41,218 nt of DNA from Bacillota bacterium (GCA_022360435.1 JAKSCU010000364.1:1-41218), one strand, 5' to 3'. Shown: positions 16,213-24,607, numbered from the stretch's first letter. Made by a program: numbers and translations. The notes: generated by a model not told the origin, from the letters alone.

Positions 16213-17097
16213 TTATTTTATATTATTAAATAAGCTCAATTGGATGCTGGCTACTTTTTGGTGATAGGAAGGCATTTTGGTGGAGATGTTGTGGTGTTTA
16301 CACCATTGATGGAATAAATTTTTGAGTTTGGTATAATTGTTGACGCCACAGGAGTACCTGTTTTTGAATCTTTTTTCATATTTCTCTCGTAAACCCGGAA
16401 AATTTTCATCTAATTTATCGTAATAATACAGTTTTTGCCTATCTCTCAGGGTCATGCCAAAGCTTGGTATGATAAAGGATGCTCCATAGTAGGCTGATTT
16501 TTTTACTATGTTTTTTATATTTTCCTCGTTGTCTTCTATAAATGGCAGCAATGGCATCATTACAACGCCTGTATTAATGCCTAATGATGATAATATGCCC
16601 ATGGCTTTTAATCTTTCTGAAGGAAGCGGTGCGTGGGGTTCTATTTTTTTTGCCAGTTCATCATCAGTTGTGGTAATGGTAAAGGCAATACAGGCATAAA
16701 CCTCATTAATCTTTTGTAGAAGTTTTATGTCTCTAAGTATCAGGTTGCTCTTGGTGCAAATATTCACCGGATATCTATAATGACTTATGATTTCCAAGCA
16801 TTTGCCTGTCAAGTTATATTCTTTTTCCAGGGGCATATAGGGATCACTCATTGCACCTGTTCCTATGGTGCCTCTTTTTCTTTTCCGCGCTAATTCTTTT
16901 TGTAGGAGTTCCGGTGCGTTGACTTTGACGATAATATCATTAAAGTTCTCTATTCTATAGCGCTCACTTCTGGAATCGCAGTAAATACACTGATATTGAC
17001 AGCCTCTATAGATGTTCACACCATATTCCATACCAAACCAACCGGAAGGGTGTTTGTTTTTATTTAAAATACTTTTAGCTTGTACCTCTTGAATCAT
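16213..17097 (-). CDS. SPL-family radical SAM protein
   Basis: 294 aa. The radical SAM cluster site is C33-x3-C37-x2-C40 in NIYRGCQYQCIYCDSRS. TGAMSDPYMPLE and FTITTTDDELAKKIEPHAPLPSERL are hallmarks of the Rv2578c/spore photoproduct lyase-like group (COG1533). Its activity is unknown; relatives are proposed in DNA repair or nucleic-acid modification. AT-rich like its neighbours. ATG at 17097. It stands alone at the edge of the accessory patch, with 234 bp of non-coding DNA after it in which I see nothing. Confidence 0.88.
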   Translation of the reverse strand: MIQEVQAKSILNKNKHPSGWFGMEYGVNIYRGCQYQCIYCDSRSERYRIENFNDIIVKVNAPELLQKELARKRKRGTIGTGAMSDPYMPLEKEYNLTGKCLEIISHYRYPVNICTKSNLILRDIKLLQKINEVYACIAFTITTTDDELAKKIEPHAPLPSERLKAMGILSSLGINTGVVMMPLLPFIEDNEENIKNIVKKSAYYGASFIIPSFGMTLRDRQKLYYYDKLDENFPGLREKYEKRFKNRYSCGVNNYTKLKNLFHQWCKHHNISTKMPSYHQKVASIQLSLFNNIK

Positions 17098-17468
17098 TTT
17101 AGTGACTCCTAGCGGTTGGCAAATGATTTATGTTTATTTTAGGATATTGGGTTTAAGGTGTCAATTTTGTTAAATTCAAGTTCGAAGATTGCCACGTAGG
17201 CTGCGTCAAAACAAACCTACATTAATAATTATGCATTTATAGTAAACCATTACTATCAAATATATATAGACATTGTTGTCATTTCCCTGTTTCAGGATTA
17301 CAAGCTAGCTTGAAGGATGAGAACAAAATTAACCTGTAAGACAAAACTGCGTAGTCAGATTTTTTTTTATATTTAAACTTTTATTTACAGGGGTTTTAGT
17401 TTTATTGTAGAAATGAAACTATATAATGAAATATCATTTCATATATTGAAACGCAAGGAGGTTGTTGT
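17098..17468. other. Intergenic region upstream of panB
   Basis: 371 bp of AT-rich DNA without a gene. The distal 300 bp show nothing I can identify. The last 50 bp hold a TATAAT box, a palindrome that could be the IclR operator (17426-17442) and the AAGGAGG ribosome binding site of panB at 17455-17461. Confidence 0.6.
17422..17442 (+). promoter_or_regulatory. panB promoter -10 box overlapping a candidate IclR operator
   Basis: TATAAT at 17422-17427 overlaps the palindrome ATGAAAT-ATC-ATTTCAT (17426-17442). IclR-family operators often take the form TGGAAAT-N-ATTTCCA; TGAAAT-N3-ATTTCA is close to that. The -35 is weak (TTTATT-like near 17401). The operon it precedes ends with an IclR-type regulator, so autoregulation is a natural reading. 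This is inference from pattern and position. Confidence 0.5.
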
Positions 17469-18335
17469 TTGGACAAGAAAAAACCCACCGTGCTCACCCT
17501 CAAGCAAATGAAGCGTGAAGGCCAAAAAATCACCATGACCACGGCATACGACTATGGCATGATGTCCCAAGTGGCTAAAAGCGACATTGACATAGTCCTG
17601 GTGGGAGATTCCGCCGCCATGACCATGCTGGGGTACGAAAGCACCGTACCCATCGACCTGGAAACAATGCTCGTATTTTGCCAGGGTGTTGCCAGAGCCG
17701 GCAAGCACACCTTTCTGGTGGGCGACATGCCCTTCATGTCTTACGAAGTGAGCGTTGAAAAAGCGGTGGCCAACGCGGGCCGGATTATGAAGGAAGGCTT
17801 TATGGACAGCGTCAAGTTGGAAGGCGGCGAGCGCGTAGCCGACACGGTGGCCGCCATTGTAAGGGCGGGCATCCCGGTGATGGGTCACATCGGCCTGACC
17901 CCCCAAAGCGCCTCGCAACTGGGCGGCTTCACCGTCCAGGGGAAAGACCTGCAAAGCGCCAAGCAAATAGTCAAGGACGCCCTGGCCTTGGAAAAAGCGG
18001 GGGTATTCGCCATTATTATGGAGGTCGTCCCGGCACCGGTGGCCAAACTGGTCACCGAACTGGTGCAGGTTCCCATCATCGGTATCGGCGGGGGGAAACA
18101 CTGCGACGGGCAAGTGATGGTGCTGCACGACATGCTGGGCCTTTTTGACAAGTTTTCGCCCCGGTTTGTTAAGCGGTACGCTCATTTGGGCGCAGAAATG
18201 CAAAAAGCGCTGAACCAATTCGCCTCGGAAGTGCGCGAAGGCCGTTTTCCCAGTCAGGAACACTCTTTTTCCATGCCTGATGAGGTTGCCGGCCAACTTG
18301 TGGCCGGGCTGAAAGAGGATGGTGTCCTGAAGTGA
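17469..18335 (+). CDS. panB: 3-methyl-2-oxobutanoate hydroxymethyltransferase (PanB-like)
   Basis: 288 aa. PanB makes ketopantoate from 2-ketoisovalerate and methylene-tetrahydrofolate in CoA synthesis. The metal and catalytic residues are present: D47 (VGDSAAM), D86 (VGDMPFM), E118 (VKLEGG) and E185 (IMEVVPAPVAK), plus HIGLTPQS and CDGQVMVLHDMLGL. It departs from usual bacterial sequences in one loop (TMLVFCQGVARAGKH, where LHHTKAV is common). TTG start at 17469 with AAGGAGG 7 nt upstream. It is not next to panC or panD but to a panE homologue (4-bp overlap) and an IclR regulator, so it may be a pathway-specific paralogue. Confidence 0.92.
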   Translation: MDKKKPTVLTLKQMKREGQKITMTTAYDYGMMSQVAKSDIDIVLVGDSAAMTMLGYESTVPIDLETMLVFCQGVARAGKHTFLVGDMPFMSYEVSVEKAVANAGRIMKEGFMDSVKLEGGERVADTVAAIVRAGIPVMGHIGLTPQSASQLGGFTVQGKDLQSAKQIVKDALALEKAGVFAIIMEVVPAPVAKLVTELVQVPIIGIGGGKHCDGQVMVLHDMLGLFDKFSPRFVKRYAHLGAEMQKALNQFASEVREGRFPSQEHSFSMPDEVAGQLVAGLKEDGVLK

Positions 18336-19261
18336 AAATCGGCATTATCGGCGCCGGCGCGATGGGTTCGCTTTTCGGGGCCCGCCTCGCCGACGGCGAC
18401 AACCAAGTCACCTTGATCGACGTTTGGCGCGAGCACGTGAGGAAAATTAATGCCGAAGGGCTGCGGTTGGTGGGAGAAAACGGCGAAAAAATTTATCATC
18501 TCCGGGCGGTGGAATCCCCCCGGTCCCTGGGCACCCAAGATTTGGTGATCATTTTTGTCAAATCATATCACACCACAGCCGCGCTAAAAAACGCCGCAAA
18601 TTTATTGGGCCCCAACACCGCCGTGCTCACCTTGCAAAACGGCCTGGGCAATGCCGAGCTCATATCGGAGGTGGCCGGCGGCGCCGCGGTTTATGCAGGC
18701 ACAACGTCACACGGCGCCCATGTGCTGGGACCGGCCCTGGTGCGGCACGCCGGGGAGGGCGAAACAGTCATCGGGCGTTTCGGAGGCCCTAACGACCGGC
18801 GGGCGGGCGAAATAGCCGCCGCACTCACCCGCTGCAGCTTGGTCACCAGGGTGACCGACAACATAGACGGCTTAATCTGGGACAAGCTGCTGGTCAACGT
18901 GGGCATCAACGCCTTGACGGCTATTTGCGCCATTCCCAACGGGGGTCTGGTGGATTTGAAAAGCGCCGGCCTGTTGATGGAAAAGCTGGTGGCCGAGGCC
19001 GAGGGCGTTGCCCGGGCCAAGGGGATAAAACTGCCCGGCGACAACCCCCGGGCCAAGGCGCGGGAAGTGGCGGCGGCAACCGGAGAAAACCGATCTTCCA
19101 TGCTGCAAGACATGGAAAACCGACGTCGGACCGAGATCGATTTTATAAACGGGGCCATAGTTAAGGAAGGCGCGAAAGTCAATGTCGCCACACCCTGCAA
19201 TGAAATGGTGGCCTTGTTAATCAAAACCCTGGAAGAAAAGAGGTCCAAGGGCATTGCTTAA
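18332..19261 (+). CDS. panE: 2-dehydropantoate 2-reductase family protein (PanE/ApbA)
   Basis: 309 aa. N-terminal Rossmann domain with GAGAMG (residues 7-12), then LQNGLGN with N103, the catalytic K185 in LIWDKLLVNVGINALTA, and E268 in the C-terminal RRTEIDFINGAIV. The enzyme family reduces ketopantoate to pantoate with NADPH; several members are broader 2-hydroxyacid dehydrogenases. It overlaps panB by 4 bp (GTGA) and the iclR gene by 8 bp, so the three are translated together. With panB it could act in ketopantoate formation or, run in reverse, in pantoate breakdown. Confidence 0.92.
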   Translation: MKIGIIGAGAMGSLFGARLADGDNQVTLIDVWREHVRKINAEGLRLVGENGEKIYHLRAVESPRSLGTQDLVIIFVKSYHTTAALKNAANLLGPNTAVLTLQNGLGNAELISEVAGGAAVYAGTTSHGAHVLGPALVRHAGEGETVIGRFGGPNDRRAGEIAAALTRCSLVTRVTDNIDGLIWDKLLVNVGINALTAICAIPNGGLVDLKSAGLLMEKLVAEAEGVARAKGIKLPGDNPRAKAREVAAATGENRSSMLQDMENRRRTEIDFINGAIVKEGAKVNVATPCNEMVALLIKTLEEKRSKGIA

Positions 19262-20000
19262 AGTGGCCAACAACACCCTGGAACTGTTGGAGTATATTTG
19301 TTCCAGCCGGAAAAAGGATTTCTCGTTGAGCGAGCTCAGCAGCGCCTTCCAGGTCAACAAATCCACCATGCACAGGATGTTGAGGGTGCTAACCGAACGC
19401 GGTTACCTGCGTCAAGAGCCCAAAACCGGCCGTTACCTGCTTAACTGGAAATTGCTTGAGCTGGGCGCCCAGGTTAACGCCAAGCTGGGGCTGCTGGAGA
19501 CGGTTTCACCATACATGGAGCAACTGGCCAGGGAAACAGGAGAAACTGTCAATCTGGCGGTATTGTACGATAAAAAGGTGGTTTACATTCATAAAGTGGA
19601 GAGTACCCACTTTTTAAGGACGGATTTAAGGGTGGGCATCACTGTTCCGGCATATTGCAGCGCCCTGGGCAAAGCCATTCTGGCGTGGCACACCGAGGAA
19701 CAGTTGGCCAAAATTTTGAGCGCCGAAAATCTTGTGCCTTTCACACCGCAGACCATAACCGATCCGGACCTTTTTAAGAAAGAATTAACCGCGGTTAAAA
19801 AAAGAGGGTATGCGGTGGATATAGAGGAATACATCCCGGGGATAATTTGTGTGGCCGCTCCCATTCTCAATAGGCAGGGGAAAGCAATTGCCGCCATCAG
19901 TATTGCCGGGCCGGGCTTAAGAATATCGGAAGAAAAAGTGGCGGCCGTGGGGGAACTGGTGCGCGTAAAAACCAAAGAAATTTCCAGCCGGTGCGGCTGA
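19254..20000 (+). CDS. IclR family transcriptional regulator
   Basis: 248 aa. N-terminal winged helix (FSLSELSSAFQVNKSTMHRMLRVLTERGYLRQEPKTGRYLL), then the IclR effector domain with VVYIHKVES, YCSALGKAILAW and GIICVAAPILN. TTG start at 19254, inside the end of panE. Regulators of this family usually bind small carboxylates or aromatic acids and control nearby catabolic genes. Likely targets are its own operon (palindrome at 17426-17442) and possibly the TRAP genes downstream, though no matching palindrome is visible before dctP. Confidence 0.93.
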   Translation: MLKVANNTLELLEYICSSRKKDFSLSELSSAFQVNKSTMHRMLRVLTERGYLRQEPKTGRYLLNWKLLELGAQVNAKLGLLETVSPYMEQLARETGETVNLAVLYDKKVVYIHKVESTHFLRTDLRVGITVPAYCSALGKAILAWHTEEQLAKILSAENLVPFTPQTITDPDLFKKELTAVKKRGYAVDIEEYIPGIICVAAPILNRQGKAIAAISIAGPGLRISEEKVAAVGELVRVKTKEISSRCG

Positions 20001-20010
20001 ACAATTCAAT

Positions 20011-20052
20011 AAAAAAAGCGCACTAATTCAGCTCCCTTGGCGTGCGCTTTTT
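20011..20052 (+). repeat. Dispersed two-hairpin repeat, truncated copy
   Basis: AAAAAAAGCGCAC (20011-20023) pairs with GTGCGCTTTTT (20042-20052) around the loop TAATTCAGCTCCCTTG. ACTACTTTTATCCTGGAATCC follows as in complete copies, but the second palindrome is missing. It sits 11 bp after the iclR stop and probably terminates the panB-panE-iclR operon. Confidence 0.7.
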
Positions 20053-20082
20053 ACTACTTTTATCCTGGAATCCGGCATAAAT

Positions 20083-20111
20083 GGGGACATTCCTCGAAGA
20101 GGTGTGTCCCC
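20083..20111. repeat. GGGGACA/TGTCCCC palindrome, copy 1
   Basis: GGGGACA at 20083-20089 and TGTCCCC at 20105-20111 are inverted around TTCCTCGAAGAGGTG, which itself contains CCTC/GAGG arms. It is preceded by CCGGCATAAA, as is the similar palindrome at 30796-30824. It resembles repeats associated with REP/RAYT elements. Confidence 0.55.
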
Positions 20112-20174
20112 CGACCCCTAATGGCCGTGGGTATACTTTTATAACAGCAAAATCAAAAGGAAGGTGAATTAGTT

Positions 20175-21200
20175 ATGCTTAAACGCCAAACTTACCGGGT
20201 CCTTTGTTTAATACTTTTCGTTACATTGGTCGCCGCCGGGTGCGGCGGCGGCGACGGCAATAATCAGGGCGGCCAGGATTCAGATAAACCCGTGCTGCTG
20301 CAAGCCGGGCATGCGGTGGCCGAAGCCCACCCCTACCACCTGGGATTGTTAAAGTTCAAGGAGATTGTCGAAACAAACACAGACGGGCAAGTGACAGTGG
20401 AGATTTTCCCCAATGGAACACTGGGTTCCGAGCGCGACATGGTTGAGGGCCTGCAAATGGGCAGCATCGACGTGTTGGTCACTTCAACGGGGCCGGTCAT
20501 CAACTTTATTCCCGAAATGGGCTTGGTGGATTTGCCGTTTCTTTTTAGCAGCTCGGAACATGCCTACCAGGTGCTGGACGGTGAAGTGGGCCGGGAGTTG
20601 CTGCAAAAGTTCGATGCCATTGGCATAAAAGGCCTGGCCTTTTGGGAAAACGGCTTTCGCCACCTGACCAACTCGGTGCGGCCGGTGACATCGGTGGAGG
20701 ATATCCAAGGGCTCAATATAAGGACCATGGAAAACGAAGTCCACCAGGCGGCGTTTAAGGTCCTGGGCGCAAGCCCCACCCCCATGGCCTGGGGAGAAGT
20801 ATTCACTTCACTGCAGCAGGGAACCATCGACGGCCAGGAAAACCCGGTGCCCATTATTTACACCATGAACATTTACGAAGTGCAGAAATACCTGGCGCTG
20901 ACCGGACACTTCTATTCCCCGGCCCTGTTGCTGTTCTCCCAAAAAGCCTTTGACGAGCTGACCCCCGGGCAGCAAGAGATATGCCGGGCCGCGGCGCTGG
21001 AAGCGGCGGCCTACGAGCGCGAGAAGATTAATGAGCAAACCGAAGAGCAACTGGCCCTGCTAGAAGAAAAAGGAATGGTAATAACCAAGCCGGACGTGCA
21101 GGCTCTGCGGGAAGCCACCGGTGCGGTTTACGAGCAATACCGGGACAAATTCGGCCCGGACAGAATTGAAAAAATACTGGCCGCCGATCCCAACAAGTAA
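20175..21200 (+). CDS. dctP: TRAP transporter substrate-binding lipoprotein (DctP family)
   Basis: 341 aa. Lipoprotein signal peptide with lipobox LVAAGC and a Gly/Asp/Asn-rich tether. The DctP fold follows: FPNGTLGSERDMVEGLQMGSIDV, LVDLPFLF, and the conserved Arg in LNIRTMENEVH that usually holds the substrate carboxylate, then TSLQQGTIDGQENPVPIIY. It delivers an organic acid to the DctQM membrane unit, driven by an ion gradient. ATG at 20175 after AAGGAAGGTGA. The position behind panB-panE-iclR suggests a hydroxy- or keto-acid substrate, which is inference. Confidence 0.94.
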   Translation: MLKRQTYRVLCLILFVTLVAAGCGGGDGNNQGGQDSDKPVLLQAGHAVAEAHPYHLGLLKFKEIVETNTDGQVTVEIFPNGTLGSERDMVEGLQMGSIDVLVTSTGPVINFIPEMGLVDLPFLFSSSEHAYQVLDGEVGRELLQKFDAIGIKGLAFWENGFRHLTNSVRPVTSVEDIQGLNIRTMENEVHQAAFKVLGASPTPMAWGEVFTSLQQGTIDGQENPVPIIYTMNIYEVQKYLALTGHFYSPALLLFSQKAFDELTPGQQEICRAAALEAAAYEREKINEQTEEQLALLEEKGMVITKPDVQALREATGAVYEQYRDKFGPDRIEKILAADPNK

Positions 21201-21228
21201 CCCCTGCAAACAGTTGTTTGTTTGAAAA

Positions 21229-21264
21229 GGGCGGCGCTCAATTAAGCGCGCCGCCCGGGTTTTT
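21229..21264 (+). terminator. Hairpin between dctP and dctQ
   Basis: GGGCGGCGC at 21229-21237 is the exact complement of GCGCCGCCC at 21248-21256, followed by GGGTTTTT. A strong stem with a T-run inside the operon would lower expression of the membrane genes relative to the binding protein, or protect the dctP message 3' end. Confidence 0.65.
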
Positions 21265-21291
21265 CAAGCAAGCAGGCAAGGAGGAAGACAA

Positions 21292-21756
21292 GTGCAGCTT
21301 CTCGACCGGTTTTGCAAGTCGGTTATATTCACGCTCTTTTTTTTAATGGTGGTAACCACGTTTTTGCAAATTATTTTTCGCTATGTATTTTCCGCCCCCC
21401 TAACCTGGTCGGAAGAACTATCCAGGTATTGCCTGGTGTGGCTGACCTTTGTCGGCGCCGCCGTGGGTCTAAGGGCGAAAATTCACGTGGCGGTGGAGGC
21501 CGTCACCAGGCTTTTACCCGCGGGGCTTAAACTGCTGATAATACGGTTTAACTATTTAATAATCACTGTTTTTGCCGCCGTCCTGGTAAAACACGGGTTT
21601 GAGTTGAGCCTTTTCAACATGAATCAGCTTTCCCCGGCCATGCATATTCCCATCGGGCTTGTCTATGCCGCCGTGCCGGTGGGAGGATTGCTCATTTTCA
21701 TATTCGCCGTGGAAAAACTTGTTTCACCCGGGGAAGAGGGAGGGGCAACCAATTGA
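21292..21756 (+). CDS. dctQ: TRAP transporter small permease (DctQ family)
   Basis: 154 aa with four membrane segments (about 10-30, 45-65, 82-102, 122-145). The family signature is VTTFLQIIFRYVFSAPLTWSEELSRYCLVWLTFVGAAVGLR. GTG start at 21292 with AAGGAGGAAG upstream. It ends in a 4-bp overlap (TTGA) with dctM, so the two are translationally coupled. Confidence 0.94.
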   Translation: MQLLDRFCKSVIFTLFFLMVVTTFLQIIFRYVFSAPLTWSEELSRYCLVWLTFVGAAVGLRAKIHVAVEAVTRLLPAGLKLLIIRFNYLIITVFAAVLVKHGFELSLFNMNQLSPAMHIPIGLVYAAVPVGGLLIFIFAVEKLVSPGEEGGATN

Positions 21757-23015
21757 CGGCGGTAGTTCTCATAGCCACCTTGTTCGGGTTACTGCTGATA
21801 GGCGCGCCCATCGCCTTTTCCCTGGGCGTGAGCTCCCTGGTCGCGCTGGTTACTACAGGCGACCTGCCCCTTTCCATAATACCGCAGCGCCTGTTTACTT
21901 CCACCGATTCTTTTGTGCTGTTGGCGGTGCCGTTTTTCGTGCTGGCGGGGGAACTAATGCAAAACGGGGGCATATCCCGCCGGCTGGTCAACTTCGCCGG
22001 CAACCTGCTGGGCTGGATCAGCGGGGGACTGGCCCTGGTAAGCATAGCCTCGTCGGCGTTCTTCGCCGCCATATCGGGCTCCTCGGCGGCAACCACCGCC
22101 GCCATCGGCAGCATTATGTACCCGGAAATGCTGAAAAGGCACTACAAACCTGATTTCGCGGCCGCCGTGCAGGCGGTGGGCGGCACCCTGGGAGTGATCA
22201 TTCCGCCCAGCATCCCCTTGATTATTTACGGCGTAATAACGGGCACTTCGGTGGGCGACCTGTTCCTGGCCGGTATCGTGCCCGGTATTTTGGGCGCTCT
22301 GGCCTACATGGCCGTGGCCTGGAACATATCCCGAAAACAAGGGCACCAGCTGGAGGCGCGCGGCAGCTTCACACAAACCTGGCAATCATTCCTGGACGCC
22401 TTTTGGGGATTGCTGATGCCGGTTATAATACTGGGGGGCATTTACGGCGGCGTTTTCACCCCCACCGAGGCCGCGGTGGTAGCCGTGGTTTACGCCACTT
22501 TGGTGGGCGCTTTAATTTACAAGGAACTGAATTTTAAGAATTTTTACCAAATATTTGTCAAGGCCGGCTTAACCAGCGCCATGATTATGCTGCTCATTGC
22601 CGCCGCCTCGGTTTTTACCTGGATTATGACCATAAACAGTATCCCCCAGGTCATTGGCCATACCGTCCTTTCCCTGACCGAAAACAAGATTGTTCTTTTA
22701 TTGCTGGTCAATTTAGTATTCCTGGTGGTGGGCATGTTCCTGGACACAGTGGCCATCATGTTATTGTTGACTCCCATTTTCTTCCCCATCGCCACTCAAC
22801 TGGGCATGGACCCGGTACATTTCGGCATTATGGCCGTATTCAACCTGGCCGTGGGCCAAATGACCCCGCCATTTGGGGTCTGCCTGTTTGTTTCCTCCGG
22901 CATCACCAGGGTGCGGGTGGAAAAGTTGTTTCGCAGCGTGCTGCCCTTTTTACTGGCGGCCCTATTGCTAATACTACTGGTGACTTACGTGCCGGCGCTA
23001 AGCTTGAGGTTTTAG
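21753..23015 (+). CDS. dctM: TRAP transporter large permease (DctM family)
   Basis: 420 aa with about 12 membrane segments. Family motifs include GAPIAFSLGVSSLVAL, FVLLAVPFFVLAGELMQNGG, SSAFFAAISGSSAATTAAIGS, TLGVIIPPSIPLIIYG and FTPTEAAVVAV near the middle, and GMFLDTVAIMLLLTPIFFPI in the C-terminal half. It carries the ion-coupled transport step. TTG start at 21753 overlapping the dctQ stop. Confidence 0.95.
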   Translation: MTAVVLIATLFGLLLIGAPIAFSLGVSSLVALVTTGDLPLSIIPQRLFTSTDSFVLLAVPFFVLAGELMQNGGISRRLVNFAGNLLGWISGGLALVSIASSAFFAAISGSSAATTAAIGSIMYPEMLKRHYKPDFAAAVQAVGGTLGVIIPPSIPLIIYGVITGTSVGDLFLAGIVPGILGALAYMAVAWNISRKQGHQLEARGSFTQTWQSFLDAFWGLLMPVIILGGIYGGVFTPTEAAVVAVVYATLVGALIYKELNFKNFYQIFVKAGLTSAMIMLLIAAASVFTWIMTINSIPQVIGHTVLSLTENKIVLLLLVNLVFLVVGMFLDTVAIMLLLTPIFFPIATQLGMDPVHFGIMAVFNLAVGQMTPPFGVCLFVSSGITRVRVEKLFRSVLPFLLAALLLILLVTYVPALSLRF

Positions 23016-23062
23016 GCCGGATATATTTTTAAACTGATCCGCTGTTTTTTTCACAGGAAAAC

Positions 23063-23101
23063 GCCCCCGGGTATTTGCCAACCACAGCAATATCCGGGGG
23101 C
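23063..23101. terminator. Hairpin downstream of dctM
   Basis: GCCCCCGG at 23063-23070 pairs with CCGGGGGC at 23094-23101, with TAT/ATA extending the stem inward. It lies 48 bp past dctM. There is no T-run on the plus strand, so it is probably a stabilising or weak terminating structure. Confidence 0.45.
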
Positions 23102-23153
23102 GCCACCACGCACCGCCGTTGTGACGGAAATGAGCTTATTGAGATTTAGCAAC

Positions 23154-23363
23154 CTATTTAAACTTATAGTTTAAATAGGTAAGAAAAACAAGAATCAAAA
23201 TGGCAAGCCAGAAGAGAAACTCCGAGAGTCCACTGGTCAGAAAATATGTTGCAATGAGTAAAAAAAAAGCAATTTTAGTTAAAAGCTTTTTTAGTTGATT
23301 TAAATTGGAGTTGACCGACAGCCATTCCCAAATTTTCAGTTTTATATCATCAAAACTTAGCAT
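23154..23363 (-). CDS. Small predicted membrane protein, 69 aa
   Basis: I do not recognise it. It has a charged N-terminal helix (FDDIKLKIWEWLSVNSNLNQLKKLLTK) and two adjoining hydrophobic segments (about 30-48 and 48-66), ending in YKFK. It is strongly AT-rich compared with the flanking transporter genes. The ATG at 23363 has only a distant GGAGA (about 13 nt), and another ATG in a different frame lies closer to that site. It could be real or chance. Confidence 0.4.
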   Translation of the reverse strand: MLSFDDIKLKIWEWLSVNSNLNQLKKLLTKIAFFLLIATYFLTSGLSEFLFWLAILILVFLTYLNYKFK

Positions 23364-23455
23364 TTTGCCATTTTTCTCCTTGCTAAAAATGCCTTAAAAT
23401 ATAGCGTCTCTTATTTATACTACTGTCAAGTTGGATAAAAGTGAAGAGCCATTAT

Positions 23456-24370
23456 TTAAGTCATAACTCGGCTCAGAACAAAGGATACGGTAACGAGACT
23501 CAGCGCGGTGGTGGCAAAAGTTACCGTGGAAACCAGCTCGGGCCTGTTATCAAATTGCACCGCCAAAAGCGTGGTGGTGGCTGCTGTCGGAGTGGCCGCG
23601 CACACCAACAATACTTTGCCGGCCAGCGTTTCCAAGGGAAAAAACAACTTTAACACCAACAAGCCGGCAAGGGGGTAAACAGCCAGCTTTAAAAAAGTGG
23701 CCAGCGAAACAAAACCCCAGGATTTATGCAGTTTAATCCGGGAAAGGCTTAGGCCCAAAAGCAGCAGCAGGGTGGGTATAGCCGCGCCTCCCAAAAGTGT
23801 TATGGCCCGGTCCAGAACCAAAGGCGGCTGGACTTCCAGCAAACGGAGCACCAGCCCCAACACAACTGCTATAAACCCGGGAATACGTAAAATATTCAGT
23901 AGAGCCTCCTTGATGCCCTGCTGGGCCGACGAGGCAAAATAAACACCGGCTGAATTCATGAGAATTACCTGGGTGGCCATAAATACCACACCAACGGTCA
24001 CACCGGGCTCTCCGAAAGAAAAAAGCAGTATGGGGAGGCCATAATTGCCGGAATTGGGAAAGCCGCTGGATAAAATCAAAGCATTGGCGGTTTTTTCATC
24101 AAACTTCATAAACCTGGCAATAACCTTCAGCAACGCAATAAAAACAATAAATAAAACTACGGCAAACCAGAATACTTTAAGCAATATAAAAGAATCCAGG
24201 GTTGATTTAACCATGGCATTAAAATAAAGGGCAGGATTAAATACATACAGGCAGACTGTTGCCAGAGAGCTGCCATTAAGCTTTAACACCCGGCCCAATA
24301 TAAATCCCACCGCCATTACGGCAAACACCGGCAAAACCACGTTAATCAGCTTTATAATTAGCATGCGCAT
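23456..24370 (-). CDS. AEC-family transporter (auxin efflux carrier-like)
   Basis: 304 aa with about ten membrane segments. The two halves show the fold of the bile acid/arsenite/riboflavin superfamily: an N-terminal PVFAVMAVGFILGR, a mid motif SSGFPNSGNYGLPI that is typical of the family, and a C-terminal AATPTAATTTLLA. AEC members export small carboxylates such as malate. ATG at 24370 after GGGAG. It lies downstream of adh in the same direction but is separated by a 240-bp gap holding a palindromic repeat, so it may have its own promoter. Confidence 0.9.
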   Translation of the reverse strand: MRMLIIKLINVVLPVFAVMAVGFILGRVLKLNGSSLATVCLYVFNPALYFNAMVKSTLDSFILLKVFWFAVVLFIVFIALLKVIARFMKFDEKTANALILSSGFPNSGNYGLPILLFSFGEPGVTVGVVFMATQVILMNSAGVYFASSAQQGIKEALLNILRIPGFIAVVLGLVLRLLEVQPPLVLDRAITLLGGAAIPTLLLLLGLSLSRIKLHKSWGFVSLATFLKLAVYPLAGLLVLKLFFPLETLAGKVLLVCAATPTAATTTLLAVQFDNRPELVSTVTFATTALSLVTVSFVLSRVMT

Positions 24371-24493
24371 TCATCTCCCGCAAACCAACGGCGAGAGCCC
24401 GCGTGCGGTTGGACTCCCGTCTGTGAACATACCCTCAAGTTTCCTTGATGTATACCGGGTTTGCTAAACCGCCGTCATTTAAACAGCCGTTAT

Positions 24494-24575
24494 AAAAAAA
24501 CGCGCTCATTCGGTTTTCTCCGGCGCGCGCTTTTTGATACTTTTCTCCTCGAATCCGGCCATTAAATATGGCCGG
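24494..24575 (+). repeat. Dispersed two-hairpin repeat, copy 2
   Basis: A-run plus CGCGC (24494-24505) pairs with GCGCGCTTTTT (about 24525-24535) around the loop TCATTCGGTTTTCTCCG, followed by GATACTTTTCTCCTC. The second palindrome is CCGGCC-N9-GGCCGG at 24555-24575, then AGGTA. It lies between two minus-strand genes, adh and the AEC transporter, in the opposite orientation, so its stem must act in reverse if it terminates. Confidence 0.75.
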
Positions 24576-24607
24576 AGGTATTCAAACCCGAATACGCTCA
24601 GGCATCG

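Noticed and set aside
17439-18296. 285-codon minus-strand frame opposite panB
   Set aside because: Antisense shadow of PanB; composition is His/Gly-rich and there is no start signal.
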